Source of the DNA: Caulobacter sp. SLTY
Lineage (GTDB): Bacteria > Pseudomonadota > Alphaproteobacteria > Caulobacterales > Caulobacteraceae
Assembly: GCF_009905535.1 (NCBI RefSeq)
Contig: NZ_JAAALA010000014.1
Location: 1-64,000 of the forward strand
Direction: 5' to 3'
DNA length: 64,000 nucleotides
The notes under the pieces were generated by a model that saw only the letters and a list, made by a program, of their open reading frames with translations, had not been told where the DNA came from and made no database searches. Positions 36,135 through 44,633 of the stretch are shown piece by piece. Numbering within the stretch: the stretch's first letter is position 1; every line of letters starts with the position of its first letter. Position numbers and translations under genes: made by a program.

Positions 36135-36137
36135 CCC

Positions 36138-36647
36138 ATGCGAGGAAAGGAAGAACTGCTGGCCTTCCTCGACGAACTGGGGATCGCCCACCGCACGCTG
36201 GACCATCCGGCGGTGTTTCGCGTGGGCGAGGGCGACGACTTCAAGGCGGAGCTGCCGGGCGGCCACACCAAGAACCTGTTCCTCAAGGACGCCAAGGGCC
36301 GGCTGTGGATGATCTCGGCGCTGGGCGAGACCCAGATCGACCTGAAGCGACTGCATCCAGTGATCGGCTCGGCCCGGCTGTCGTTCGGCAGCGGCGAGCT
36401 GATGAAGCAGGTCCTGGGCGTGACCCCCGGCTCGGTGACCGCCTTCGCCTTGGCCAACGACACGGAGGGGCAGGTCACCTTCGTGCTCGACGCGGCCCTG
36501 GCCGCGAGCGACCCGGTCAACTTCCACCCCCTGGTCAACACCGCCACCACTGCCGTCAGCCAGGCCGATTTTCGCCGGTTTCTGACTGCCGTGTCGCATG
36601 AGCCGATCATCGTCGACTTCGCGAACCTGCAGCGGGTTGACGGCTAG
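36138..36647 (+). CDS. YbaK/ProXp-ala-type prolyl-tRNA deacylase (PrdX-like)
   Basis: This 169-residue protein belongs to the YbaK/aaRS-editing fold that clears mischarged tRNA-Pro. [20 protein letters not shown] includes the conserved catalytic-pocket Lys of PrdX/ProXp-ala enzymes. [25 protein letters not shown] is a standard block, split here as RLSFGSGEL and LGVTPGSVT. It probably hydrolyses Ala-tRNA-Pro. It follows the TipN-like gene by 3 bp, so the two are likely co-transcribed, although no functional link is known. Confidence 0.88.
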   Translation: MRGKEELLAFLDELGIAHRTLDHPAVFRVGEGDDFKAELPGGHTKNLFLKDAKGRLWMISALGETQIDLKRLHPVIGSARLSFGSGELMKQVLGVTPGSVTAFALANDTEGQVTFVLDAALAASDPVNFHPLVNTATTAVSQADFRRFLTAVSHEPIIVDFANLQRVDG

Positions 36648-36734
36648 GGGCGACCAAATCCTCCGGATGTGCGTTGAACCCGGGCGGCGATGCGCCCATC
36701 TTTCCGGCCAACACACAGAGCCTACGGACCCAGA

Positions 36735-37634
36735 ATGACCCTCATCGGCGAAACCGCCCCGACGGCCCCCAAGGGCGACCTGATCAAGGACGGCAGCGAC
36801 GCCGGCTTCATGGCTGACGTCATCGAGGCCTCCAAGACCCAGCCGGTGATCGTCGACTTCTGGGCCACCTGGTGCGGCCCCTGCCGCCAGCTGACCCCGA
36901 CCCTGGAGAAGGTGGTCACGGGGATGAACGGCGCCGTGAAGCTGGTGAAGATCGACGTCGACAAGAACCCCGGTTACGCGGGCCAGCTGCGGGTGCAGTC
37001 GATCCCGACGGTGTACGCCTTCGTAAACGGCCAGCCGGTGGACGGCTTCCAGGGCGCCCTGCCCGAGAGCCAGGTGAAGCAGTTCGTCGAACGGCTGGCC
37101 GGCCCGCCGCCGGCCAACGCGATCGACGAGGTCCTGGCGCTGGCGAAGGAGTCGGTCGATCTGGGCGACCTCGGTGGCGCGGCCCAGGCCTACGCCCAGG
37201 CCCTGCAGATGGACCCGGCCAATGTGAAGGCCATCGGCGGTCTGGCCCGCATCTACATCCAGAACGGCGACGTAGAGGGCGCGGCCCAGATCGTCGCCAT
37301 GGCTCCCGAAGGCGCCAAGGACGCCGACCTGGACGCGGCGCGGGCCAGCCTGGCGCTGGCCGAGGGCGCCGCTTCCGAGACGGCCGAGTTCGAACGGGCC
37401 CTGGCCGCCGATCCGAACGACCACCAGGCCCGCTTCGACCTGGCCGGCGCCCTGGCCGGACAGGGCCGCTACCAGGACGCGGCCACCCACCTGCTGGACA
37501 TCATCGCCGCGGACCGCGAGTGGAACGAGCAGGCGGCGCGCAAGCAACTCCTCACCGTGTTCGAGGCGGCGGGGCAGACCTCGGATGTCACCAAGGCCGG
37601 ACGCCGGCGCCTGTCGTCGATCCTGTTCAGTTAG
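36735..37634 (+). CDS. cnoX: Thioredoxin-TPR co-chaperone (CnoX/YbbN)
   Basis: This 299-residue protein has an N-terminal thioredoxin domain with an intact redox motif, WCGPC (C47, C50). A C-terminal TPR-like region follows (AAQAYAQALQMDPANVKAIG and repeats to the end). The E. coli homologue lacks the redox pair. Caulobacter-type CnoX keeps CXXC and acts as an oxidoreductase and holdase that hands substrates to GroEL. The ATG at 36735 is chosen because the MTLIG start fits the domain; the upstream extension is Arg-rich and unlike the family. Confidence 0.85.
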   Translation: MTLIGETAPTAPKGDLIKDGSDAGFMADVIEASKTQPVIVDFWATWCGPCRQLTPTLEKVVTGMNGAVKLVKIDVDKNPGYAGQLRVQSIPTVYAFVNGQPVDGFQGALPESQVKQFVERLAGPPPANAIDEVLALAKESVDLGDLGGAAQAYAQALQMDPANVKAIGGLARIYIQNGDVEGAAQIVAMAPEGAKDADLDAARASLALAEGAASETAEFERALAADPNDHQARFDLAGALAGQGRYQDAATHLLDIIAADREWNEQAARKQLLTVFEAAGQTSDVTKAGRRRLSSILFS

Positions 37635-37644
37635 GAAGCCCGCC

Positions 37645-38298
37645 ATGGTCACCGGCTACCGCAAGATCGAGGACCTGCCCCAGGCGATACCGGTGTTTCC
37701 GCTCGACGGGGCGGTGATGCTGCCGGGCGGGCAACTGCCGCTCAACATCTTCGAGCCGCGCTATCTCAACATGTTCGACGACGCCATGGGCGGCGACCGG
37801 ATCATCGGCATGGTCCAGACCCGCGCCGGCGGCGACCGCGAACGGCCGGCCCTCAGCCCGGTGGGCTGCGCCGGCCGGGTGACCGCCTTCGCCGAGACGG
37901 GCGATGGGCGCTACCTGGTCACCCTGACGGGGGTCTGCCGGTTCCGCATCAAGGAGGAGTTGGGCCTGATGGCGCCGTATCGGCAGGTTCGCGCCGACTA
38001 CGCCCCCTTCATCGACGACCTGCAGCCGCCGCCAGCCAGCGGCCTCGGCAACGCCGACCTGCTTGAGGCCCTGAAAGGCTATCTTGAGCCGCGCGGGCTG
38101 GCGGTGGACTGGGAGGCTGCCCAAGGGGCGCCAGCCGAGTCGCTGATCGACAGCCTGTCCATGGGCTTGCCATTCGAGCCGGCCGAGAAACAGGCTTTGC
38201 TGGAGGCCGTAACCCACGGCGAGCGCGGCGAGATCCTCACCGCCCTGCTGCGCATCGGCTCGGTGATCGGGGACGACGAAGGTTCTTCGATGCAGTAA
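37645..38298 (+). CDS. Lon N-terminal (substrate-binding) domain protein
   Basis: This 217-residue stand-alone LON-substrate-binding domain has no ATPase or protease part. The family motif is IPVFPLDGAVMLPGGQLPLN followed by IFEPRYLNM, then ALSPVGCAGRV and LVTLTGVCRFRI. The function is unclear; it may be an adaptor or chaperone-like protein. AGGAAG precedes the ATG, 10 bp after cnoX. The order cnoX, LON-domain protein, Trm112 forms a compact operon. Confidence 0.92.
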   Translation: MVTGYRKIEDLPQAIPVFPLDGAVMLPGGQLPLNIFEPRYLNMFDDAMGGDRIIGMVQTRAGGDRERPALSPVGCAGRVTAFAETGDGRYLVTLTGVCRFRIKEELGLMAPYRQVRADYAPFIDDLQPPPASGLGNADLLEALKGYLEPRGLAVDWEAAQGAPAESLIDSLSMGLPFEPAEKQALLEAVTHGERGEILTALLRIGSVIGDDEGSSMQ

Positions 38299-38307
38299 GA
38301 GACGCCT

Positions 38308-38502
38308 ATGCAAGAGACCCCTTCTCAGATCGACGTTGATCCCCGTCTGTTGGAAATCCTCGTCTGCCCGGTCACGCATGGGCCGTTGGAGTACGACCGC
38401 GGCGCCGGCGAACTGATCAGCCGCGGCGCCAAACTGGCCTACCCGATCCGCGACGGGGTGCCGGTCATGCTGCCGGAAGAGGCGCGGGAACTGGGCGAAT
38501 AG
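38308..38502 (+). CDS. Trm112-family zinc-ribbon-like protein
   Basis: This 64-residue protein has the Trm112 pattern [20 protein letters not shown] and [19 protein letters not shown]. It keeps only one Cys (C20), so the metal site usual in eukaryotes is not formed; this is common in bacterial homologues. Trm112 proteins activate methyltransferases. It is last in the cnoX operon, ahead of a dispersed repeat. Confidence 0.92.
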   Translation: MQETPSQIDVDPRLLEILVCPVTHGPLEYDRGAGELISRGAKLAYPIRDGVPVMLPEEARELGE

Positions 38503-38511
38503 ACCGATTTC

Positions 38512-38709
38512 GTAGTCGCTCCCCTTCTGGGGGAGCTGTCCGGTGCGAATACGCGCCGGACTGAGGGGACAGCGCTAGCCCTTCCCATTGATGATGAAAG
38601 CCGGCATCGACGGCCGCGCCAGAACGCGGCAATTCCCGTCGGCTGGCGCTGCCCACACCACCACGCGCGTATTCGCGCGCGGTCCCCCGCCCCCCAAGGC
38701 GGCGGAACT
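38512..38709. repeat. Dispersed intergenic repeat, copy B (about 200 bp)
   Basis: This is the second copy of the element at 19623-19821, in the same orientation. It starts GTAGTCGCTCCCC and ends GGCGGAACT. It includes GGCCGCGCCAGAACGCGGC and CCACCACGCGCGTATTCGCG. The centre (about 38570-38600) differs most from copy A. It fills the gap between the Trm112 gene and the convergent UbiH-like gene. No coding gene is supported inside it. Confidence 0.85.
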
Positions 38710-38722
38710 AAGAACGTCGGAC

Positions 38723-39979
38723 CTAAAGCGCCTCGCCTCTGAGCAGCCGGGGCAGATCCCCCACCGCGCCGCCAGCCTCACGCATGAAGAACTTCCTCGC
38801 CGGGGCGATGCGATTGACCACCGCCAGGCCCAGCCCCCGCACCGCCCGCAGCGGCGCGATATCGTTGCTGAACAGGCGGGTGAAGACGTCGGTCGCCGCC
38901 GCCAGCATGGTGTTGTCGAAGCGGCGCCAGGCGGCGTAGCGCTCCAGCACGACTTCCGAGCCGATGTCCTCGCCCAGCCGCAGGGCCTCGACCAACACCT
39001 GGGCCAGGGCGGCGGCGTCCTTGAGGCCCAGGTTCAGGCCCTGGCCGGCGATCGGGTGAACGCCGTGGGCGGCGTCGCCGAGCAGGGCGACGCGGGGGGC
39101 GCTCATCTGTTCGGCCAGTGACAGGGCGAGGGGGTAGACGAAGATCGGCCCCTGCACCGTCGGCGCGCCGAGGAACTCGCCGAACCGGCGCTGCATATGG
39201 GCGTGGAGGATCTCCGGCCGGGCATGGCGCAGGGCCTCGGCCTGGGCGGTCTTTTCGGTCCACACCAGGCTGGCCCGTTGCTCGGTCAGCGGCAGGATGG
39301 CGAACGGGCCGCCGGGCAGGAAGTATTCGTGGGCGACACCGTCATGGTCCCGCTCCAGGGCGACCGTGGCCACCACGCCCGACTGGCCGTAGCCCCAGCC
39401 GATGGTGTCGATGCCGGCTTCCCGGCGAACCACCGAGGCCTTGCCCTCGGCGCCGACGACCAGAGGGGCCGAGAGGACCCGGCCGTCGGAAAGCGTGACC
39501 TTCGCCGCGCCGGGCGTGACCTCGACGGCCGTGACCTTCATGGGGGCCAGCACGGTGAGGTTGGGTGATTGCAGGACCCCGGCCGCCAGGGCCGCGCGGA
39601 TACGGCGGTTCTCGATCAAGTAGCCGAGCGGCTCGCCGTCCGAGACATCGCCGATCTCGGCGGAATCGAAGCGCAGGAAGGCCGAGCCCGGCCGGCTTGC
39701 GGCGGCGCCGGGGCTGGTCCCGTCGGTGACCAGGATCTGCTCGATGCGCTGGGCGTGGGGTTCCAGGTCCCCGCCGACGCCTAACGCCCGCCACTGGCGG
39801 AAACTGGCATAGGCGATGGCGCTGGAGCGGCCGTCGAAGGTCGGCGCCAGCTGGGCGTCGAAGGGAGCGGGATCGACCAGGATGGCGGTCAGCCCCGCGC
39901 TGGCCAGGGCCAGGCCGAGCGTGGCGCCGGCCATCCCGGCCCCGGCTATGATGACGTCGGCGTCGTGGGCTTGGGTCAT
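38723..39979 (-). CDS. UbiH/VisC/COQ6-family FAD-dependent monooxygenase
   Basis: This 418-residue flavin hydroxylase is probably for ubiquinone ring hydroxylation. The FAD-binding start is DVIIAGAGMAGATLGLALA, the mid motif is LVVGAEGKASVVRREAG, and the second FAD motif is VALLGDAAHGVHPIAGQGLN followed by LGLKDAAAL. Which ring position it modifies cannot be told. It is on the minus strand, 46 bp downstream of the isoaspartyl peptidase gene, and could be co-transcribed with it. Confidence 0.92.
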   Translation of the reverse strand: MTQAHDADVIIAGAGMAGATLGLALASAGLTAILVDPAPFDAQLAPTFDGRSSAIAYASFRQWRALGVGGDLEPHAQRIEQILVTDGTSPGAAASRPGSAFLRFDSAEIGDVSDGEPLGYLIENRRIRAALAAGVLQSPNLTVLAPMKVTAVEVTPGAAKVTLSDGRVLSAPLVVGAEGKASVVRREAGIDTIGWGYGQSGVVATVALERDHDGVAHEYFLPGGPFAILPLTEQRASLVWTEKTAQAEALRHARPEILHAHMQRRFGEFLGAPTVQGPIFVYPLALSLAEQMSAPRVALLGDAAHGVHPIAGQGLNLGLKDAAALAQVLVEALRLGEDIGSEVVLERYAAWRRFDNTMLAAATDVFTRLFSNDIAPLRAVRGLGLAVVNRIAPARKFFMREAGGAVGDLPRLLRGEAL

Positions 39980-40025
39980 GAAACGGATATGTGCGCTGTG
40001 GGGGGCTTAAGTCCAGCGCCTCGGG

Positions 40026-40910
40026 TCAGAGTTCGAACGCCGCCGAGACGATGCGGCCGTCGGGGGTCAGGGCGGCCCGCTTCATGCCCTGGCTGACATA
40101 AGGCATGGCGATGGAGCCGTCGGCGGCCACGGCGATCAGGCCGCCATCGCCCCCCAGGCCGGCGATCTCGGCCAGGACGGCCTTGGCGGCCTCTTCGACC
40201 GACTGGCCGGCGAACCGCATGCGGTGGGCCAGCTGTGCGGCTGCGGCGACCTTGACGAAGTACTCGCCTTGGCCGGTGCAGGAGACGGCCACGTGGCCGT
40301 CGGCCCAGCAGCCTGCCCCCAGGATCGGCGAATCCCCCACCCGGCCGGGCATCTTGCCGAACACCCCGCCGGTGGAGGTGCAGGCGGCCAGCCGGCCTTC
40401 CTCGTCGCGAACCACGCAGCCGACCGTGCCGTGCGCTAGTGTGCCCGGCGGATGGTTGTCCTCGAAGGTTCCGGCGCGGGTGAACCAGGCGTCCGGGTTC
40501 TCGATCCGCTTGAATCCCCGCGCGGCGGCGAAACCGGCCGCACCGGAGCCGGCCAGCATGACGTGGAAGGTGTTTTCCAGCACCTCGCGGGCCACGGCGA
40601 TGGGGCTCTCGAAGCCCTCCAGGGCGGCGACCGAACCGCAGCGCAGCAGGTGGCCGTCCATGATGGCGGCGTCGAGCTCATAGATGCCGTCGGTGTTGGG
40701 GGAGGCGCCGCGGCCGGCGACGTAGAGGCCGGACGCCTCCAGCTCCCGCGTGGTGGCCTCGGCGACGTCCAGGGCGGTTGCGCCGGCCTTCAGCGCGTCG
40801 CGGGCGGCCTCGATCAGGCCGCGCATATGCTCGATCTCACGGCTGTAGTCGCGGCCGGCCTTCGCCCCCGCGCCGCCATGCAGCACGACACTCAAACATT
40901 TGTTCGCCAT
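40026..40910 (-). CDS. iaaA: Isoaspartyl peptidase / plant-type L-asparaginase
   Basis: This 294-residue Ntn-hydrolase precursor should self-cleave before Thr162 in AHGTVGCVVRD to form the active heterodimer. Other blocks are VVLHGGAGAKAGRDYSREIE near the N-terminus and GRVGDSPILGAGCWAD, with TGQGEYF after it. It hydrolyses beta-aspartyl dipeptides and asparagine. Because cyanophycin genes lie at 60-64 kb, it might split the beta-Asp-Arg released by cyanophycinase, but the two loci are 20 kb apart. Confidence 0.93.
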   Translation of the reverse strand: MANKCLSVVLHGGAGAKAGRDYSREIEHMRGLIEAARDALKAGATALDVAEATTRELEASGLYVAGRGASPNTDGIYELDAAIMDGHLLRCGSVAALEGFESPIAVAREVLENTFHVMLAGSGAAGFAAARGFKRIENPDAWFTRAGTFEDNHPPGTLAHGTVGCVVRDEEGRLAACTSTGGVFGKMPGRVGDSPILGAGCWADGHVAVSCTGQGEYFVKVAAAAQLAHRMRFAGQSVEEAAKAVLAEIAGLGGDGGLIAVAADGSIAMPYVSQGMKRAALTPDGRIVSAAFEL

Positions 40911-40988
40911 CGGGGGCCTCCCGGCCTATGAACTTTTCAACGGCGGCAATAGGCTCAGTCGAGACAACAGAAAAGCGGGAGAGTTGGC

Positions 40989-41987
40989 ATGAAGGCGGTG
41001 CTCAGCAAGGTCGTGGGTGGTCCCGAGACGCTGGTGGTGGACGAGGTCGCCGAGCCGACCGCCGGTCCCGGCCAGGTGCTGCTGTCGGTCAAGGCCTGCG
41101 GCGTCAACTATCCCGACGTGCTGATGATCCAGGACATGTACCAGTTCAAGCCGCCGCGGCCCTTCTCGCCGGGCGGTGAGGTTTCGGGCGTGGTCAAGGC
41201 CCTGGGCGACGGCGTGACCAACGTCAAGGTCGGCGACCGGGTGCTGGCCAGCACCGGCAGTGGCGGCATGGCCGAGGTGGTGGCCCTGGACGCCGGCCGC
41301 CTGACCCCCATCGCCGACGAGATGCCCTTCGACGAGGCGGCGGCCTTCATGATGACCTACGGCACCAGCTGGTACGCGCTCAAGGATCGCGGCCACCTGA
41401 AGGCCGGCGAAACCCTGCTGGTGCTGGGCGCGGCCGGGGGCGTCGGCCTGGCGGCGGTGGAGCTGGGCAAGGCGATGGGCGCGAGGGTGATCGCGGCGGC
41501 CTCCAGCCAGGAAAAGGTCGACCTGGCCATCAAGCACGGCGCCGAGTCGGGCGTGGTCTATCCGACCGGGCCCTTCGACAAGGACGGCGCCAAGGAACTG
41601 GCGAAACTGTTCAAGGACGCCTGCGGGCCGGCCGGCTGGGACGTGGCCTATGACGCGGTCGGCGGCGACTATGCCGAGGCCACCATCCGGGCGGCCGGCT
41701 GGGGCGGGCGGTTCCTCGTCATCGGCTTCCCGGCCGGGATCCCCAAGGTCCCGCTGAACCTGACCCTGCTGAAGAGTTGCGACATCGTCGGGGTGTTCTG
41801 GGGCGCCGCAGTGGCCCGCGATCCGCAGGCGCACCAGGAAAACGTCAAGCAGCTGATGGCCATGTACGCCGAGGGCAAGATCAAGCCGTTCGTCTCCGAG
41901 CGCTTCAGCCTCGACAAGGCGGGAGACGCCATCGCCCACCTGGCGGCGCGCAAGGCGATGGGCAAGGTGGTGGTCGTCACGGAGTGA
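40989..41987 (+). CDS. NADPH:quinone oxidoreductase-like MDR protein
   Basis: This 332-residue medium-chain dehydrogenase/reductase lacks zinc ligands. It shows KACGVNYPDVLMIQDMYQ, PFSPGGEVSGVV and the nucleotide-binding LVLGAAGGVGLAAVELGKAM near residue 145. It resembles quinone or enoyl reductases of the Qor group. It is the first of a run of plus-strand oxidoreductase genes. A strong hairpin spans its stop codon. Confidence 0.9.
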   Translation: MKAVLSKVVGGPETLVVDEVAEPTAGPGQVLLSVKACGVNYPDVLMIQDMYQFKPPRPFSPGGEVSGVVKALGDGVTNVKVGDRVLASTGSGGMAEVVALDAGRLTPIADEMPFDEAAAFMMTYGTSWYALKDRGHLKAGETLLVLGAAGGVGLAAVELGKAMGARVIAAASSQEKVDLAIKHGAESGVVYPTGPFDKDGAKELAKLFKDACGPAGWDVAYDAVGGDYAEATIRAAGWGGRFLVIGFPAGIPKVPLNLTLLKSCDIVGVFWGAAVARDPQAHQENVKQLMAMYAEGKIKPFVSERFSLDKAGDAIAHLAARKAMGKVVVVTE

Positions 41988-41996
41988 CGACCACCA
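41968..41996 (+). terminator. Perfect 13-bp hairpin across a stop codon, terminator-like
   Basis: TGGTGGTCGTCAC (41968-41980) and GTGACGACCACCA (41984-41996) form a perfect stem around GGA, with the TGA stop at 41985-41987 inside it. No T-run follows, so simple intrinsic termination is doubtful. It may instead protect the 3' end or slow read-through to the SDR gene. Confidence 0.4.
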
Positions 41997-42051
41997 TCCC
42001 GGCGCAGTCCGGGATCCAGACCTGAAACGATAACGACCCGGCAAAGCCGGG
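41996..42051. repeat. Short repeat fragment with two hairpins
   Basis: ATCCCGG-CGCAGT-CCGGGAT (41996-42015) followed by CCAGACC, then CCCGGC-AAA-GCCGGG (42037-42051). The first part resembles half of the inverted repeat at 55135-55271, with its shared TCCGGGAYCCAG core. It is probably a remnant of the same dispersed palindromic family. Confidence 0.5.
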
Positions 42052-42077
42052 CGACACATCCTAGGGAGGGAAGACCC

Positions 42078-42965
42078 ATGGCCGGAAGGCTGGAAGGCAA
42101 GGTGGCCGTGATCACCGGCGGCGCGTCGGGGATCGGGCTGGGCGCGGTGGAGCTTTTCGTGGCGGAGGGGGCCAGGGTGATCGCGGCCGACCTGCAGGAC
42201 GAGAAGGGGGCAATGCTGGAGAAGCGGTTCCCCGACACCGTCCGCTATGCCCATTGCGACGTCACGGTCGAGGCGGACGTGGAAAAGGCGGTCAACCTGG
42301 CCGCCAGCGAATTCGGCGGGCTGGACGTGCTGTTCAACAACGCCGGCCACGGCGGGACCACCACCGGGGTGGCCGACATGGACGCCGCCGGCTGGGACGC
42401 CACCTTCGCCCTGCTGGTCAAGGGGCCGATGCTGGGCATGAAGTACGCCCTTCCACACATGCTGAAGCGTGGCGGGGGCAGTGTGATCAACACCGCCTCG
42501 ATCGCCGGCCTGCAGGCCGGGTTCGGGCCCATCGCCTACAGCTCGGCCAAGTGCGCAGTGATCCATATGAGCCGTTGCGCCGCGGCCGAACTGAGCCCGC
42601 AGAAGATTCGGGTGAACGCCATCTGCCCCGGCCTGATCGCCACCTCCATCTTCGGCGCCAGCATGGGGCTGCCCCGCGAAGTGGCCGACCAGATGGCCGC
42701 GCGGGTGGCCGAGGTGGGTGACAAGATCCAGCCGATCCCCAAGGCCGGCGCCCCGGACGACATCGCACGCGCGGCCCTCTACCTGGCCAGCGACGACAGC
42801 GTCTTCGTCACCGGCACCCACATCGTGGTCGACGGCGGCATCACCATCGGCGGCCGGGGCAGTTGGGATCCGACCGCCGGCTCGCCGATCCTGGACGCCA
42901 TGGGCATCACCCCGGAACAGGCCATGCAGATGCGCGAGGCCATGGCCGCCCAGCGGGCCGGCTGA
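42078..42965 (+). CDS. Short-chain dehydrogenase/reductase
   Basis: This 295-residue classical SDR has the NAD(P) motif VAVITGGASGIGLGAVELF, LDVLFNNAGHGGTTTG and catalytic Ser/Tyr/Lys in NTASIAGLQAGFGPIAYSSA followed by KCAVIHMSR. VTGTHIVVDGGITIGGRG closes the core. An unusual C-terminal tail, PILDAMGITPEQAMQMREAM, goes beyond the standard fold. The substrate is unknown. GGGAGGG precedes the ATG. Confidence 0.92.
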   Translation: MAGRLEGKVAVITGGASGIGLGAVELFVAEGARVIAADLQDEKGAMLEKRFPDTVRYAHCDVTVEADVEKAVNLAASEFGGLDVLFNNAGHGGTTTGVADMDAAGWDATFALLVKGPMLGMKYALPHMLKRGGGSVINTASIAGLQAGFGPIAYSSAKCAVIHMSRCAAAELSPQKIRVNAICPGLIATSIFGASMGLPREVADQMAARVAEVGDKIQPIPKAGAPDDIARAALYLASDDSVFVTGTHIVVDGGITIGGRGSWDPTAGSPILDAMGITPEQAMQMREAMAAQRAG

Positions 42966-42976
42966 AGGGAGACGAC

Positions 42977-43702
42977 GTGCGGCTGACCATCGATCCGGAT
43001 CTCGACCCCGCCGACATGGCGAAGGTCTTCCGGCGCCTGGGTCGGCTGCACATCCCCGGCTTCTTCGCGGGCGACGGGGCGCGGGCCGTGGCCGATGCCC
43101 TGGCCGGGCCCAAGGTTCCCTGGATCAAGTCCTGGCGGACCACGGGGCCCAGTCTCGACGGCGACCTCGCCCAGTTCGACGGTATGACGGCTGAAAACCG
43201 CGCCGCCTTCGACGCCGACATGACGGCGGCGGCGCGGGCCGGCTTCTGTTTCCAGTTCGACGCCTGGCGGGTCAGCGACGATGTGGAGAAGGGCGTGCGG
43301 CGGGGTGGGGACCTGGCGCCCATCGAGGCGGTCCACGACTTCGTCAACGGCCGGGCCTTCCTCGATTTCGTCTCAGCCCTGACCGGTGAGCCGCGCGGGA
43401 CCTTTGCCGACACCATGGCCAGCCGCTATCGGCCCGGCGACTTCCTGTCGGCCCATGACGACCTGATCAGCGGCAAGAACCGCCTGTTCGCCTATGTGCT
43501 GAACTTCACCCCGGTCTGGCGCGCCGACTGGGGCGGGGTGCTCAACTTCCTGGATGAGGACGGGCATGTGGCCGAGGGCTATGCCCCGGCCTTCAACGCC
43601 CTCAACATCTTCTCCATCCCCGCCGCCCACGCGGTGAGCTATGTGGCGCCCTATGCCGGGGCGAACCGGCTGAGCATCACCGGCTGGGTGCGGCATGCCT
43701 GA
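42977..43702 (+). CDS. 2-oxoglutarate/Fe(II)-dependent dioxygenase, prolyl-hydroxylase-like
   Basis: This 241-residue protein has the double-stranded beta-helix iron site. SRYRPGDFLSAHDDLISGKN carries the HxD pair, WGGVLNFLDEDG follows, and FSIPAAHAVSYVAPYAG carries the distal His. The Arg in NRLSITGWV binds 2-oxoglutarate. It resembles Tpa1/Ofd1-type prolyl hydroxylases. The GTG at 42977 is chosen because GAAGGGAG lies 6 bases upstream; the in-frame extension is SDR shadow. It overlaps the transporter gene by 8 bp. The substrate is unknown. Confidence 0.82.
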   Translation: MRLTIDPDLDPADMAKVFRRLGRLHIPGFFAGDGARAVADALAGPKVPWIKSWRTTGPSLDGDLAQFDGMTAENRAAFDADMTAAARAGFCFQFDAWRVSDDVEKGVRRGGDLAPIEAVHDFVNGRAFLDFVSALTGEPRGTFADTMASRYRPGDFLSAHDDLISGKNRLFAYVLNFTPVWRADWGGVLNFLDEDGHVAEGYAPAFNALNIFSIPAAHAVSYVAPYAGANRLSITGWVRHA

Positions 43703-44633
43703 GGAGCTGCCGCCGATCGGTCGCGTCGAGCGGGCCAGGGCCGCCTACCATGGCCTGGCCCCCAACCTGCGCGGCGCCCTGTGGATGCTGGCCTCGGCCA
43801 TCTGCTTCACGGCGATGACCACCCTGATCAAGTTCCTGGGCGACGACTATCCCGCGGCCTTGCAGACCTTCTACCGATCGGCGGCGGGGTTCGTGGTGCT
43901 GCTGCCGATGATCCTGCGCGACGTGAAGGGCGCCTTCCGCACCACGCGGCTTGGCATCCTGCTGTTCCGCTCGGGGGCGGGGACCATCGGGATGATCCTG
44001 TCCTTCTACTCCTTCCAGACCCTGCCGCTGGCCGAGGCCAACGCGCTCAGCTTCACGCGCACCCTGTGGCTGGTGCCGCTGGCCTTCTTCGTCCTGCGCG
44101 AAAGCCTGGGGGCCTGGCGGATCGGGGCTGCCCTGTTCGGCTTCGTCGGGGTGACCGTGATGCTGGCGCCCGGCTTCGTCGCCGGTGGCGACCACGGCTT
44201 CGGCTGGGGCCAGGCGGCGGCGCTCGGCTCGGCGGCCCTGTTCGCCATGACCATCACCGGCATGAAGGTGATGACCCGCGACCACAGCCCCTTCGTGCTG
44301 CTGGTCTATGCGGCGGTGCTGGGGCTGGTCTTTTCCATTCCGCCGGCCCTGTTCGTCTGGGCATGGCCGACCTGGCCCGACTTTGCCCTGCTCTGCGCCA
44401 TGGGGGTGATCGGGACCATCACCCAGGCCTGCTACATCAAGGGCATGCAGATCGGCGACGCCGCCGCCATGGCCCCCATCGACTACACCCGGCTGGTGTT
44501 CACGGTGATCGTCGGCCTGTGGATCTTCCACGAAATCCCCACCTGGCCGACCATCGTCGGGGCGCTGATCGTGGTGGCCTCCACCCTGCTGATCACCTGG
44601 CGGGAACAGCGGGCGTCGAAGCGGGCCGACTAG
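43695..44633 (+). CDS. EamA-family DMT transporter
   Basis: This 312-residue protein has ten membrane segments as two EamA repeats: LRGALWMLASAICFTAMTTL at about residue 28 and QAAALGSAALFAMTITGMKV at about 175. PIDYTRLVFTVIVGLWIFHE is a typical block. It exports or imports small metabolites of unknown identity. It is translationally coupled to the 2OG dioxygenase by an 8-bp overlap and converges on the lysoplasmalogenase-like gene with a 4-bp overlap. Confidence 0.9.
   Translation: MPEELPPIGRVERARAAYHGLAPNLRGALWMLASAICFTAMTTLIKFLGDDYPAALQTFYRSAAGFVVLLPMILRDVKGAFRTTRLGILLFRSGAGTIGMILSFYSFQTLPLAEANALSFTRTLWLVPLAFFVLRESLGAWRIGAALFGFVGVTVMLAPGFVAGGDHGFGWGQAAALGSAALFAMTITGMKVMTRDHSPFVLLVYAAVLGLVFSIPPALFVWAWPTWPDFALLCAMGVIGTITQACYIKGMQIGDAAAMAPIDYTRLVFTVIVGLWIFHEIPTWPTIVGALIVVASTLLITWREQRASKRAD

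Noticed and set aside
34962-37652. An 896-codon open frame on the minus strand opposite the TipN-like, YbaK-like and CnoX genes
   Set aside because: It is a GC-driven shadow: the opposite strand carries three genes with clear families and ribosome sites, and the shadow is Gly/Leu/Arg-rich low-complexity sequence without motifs.
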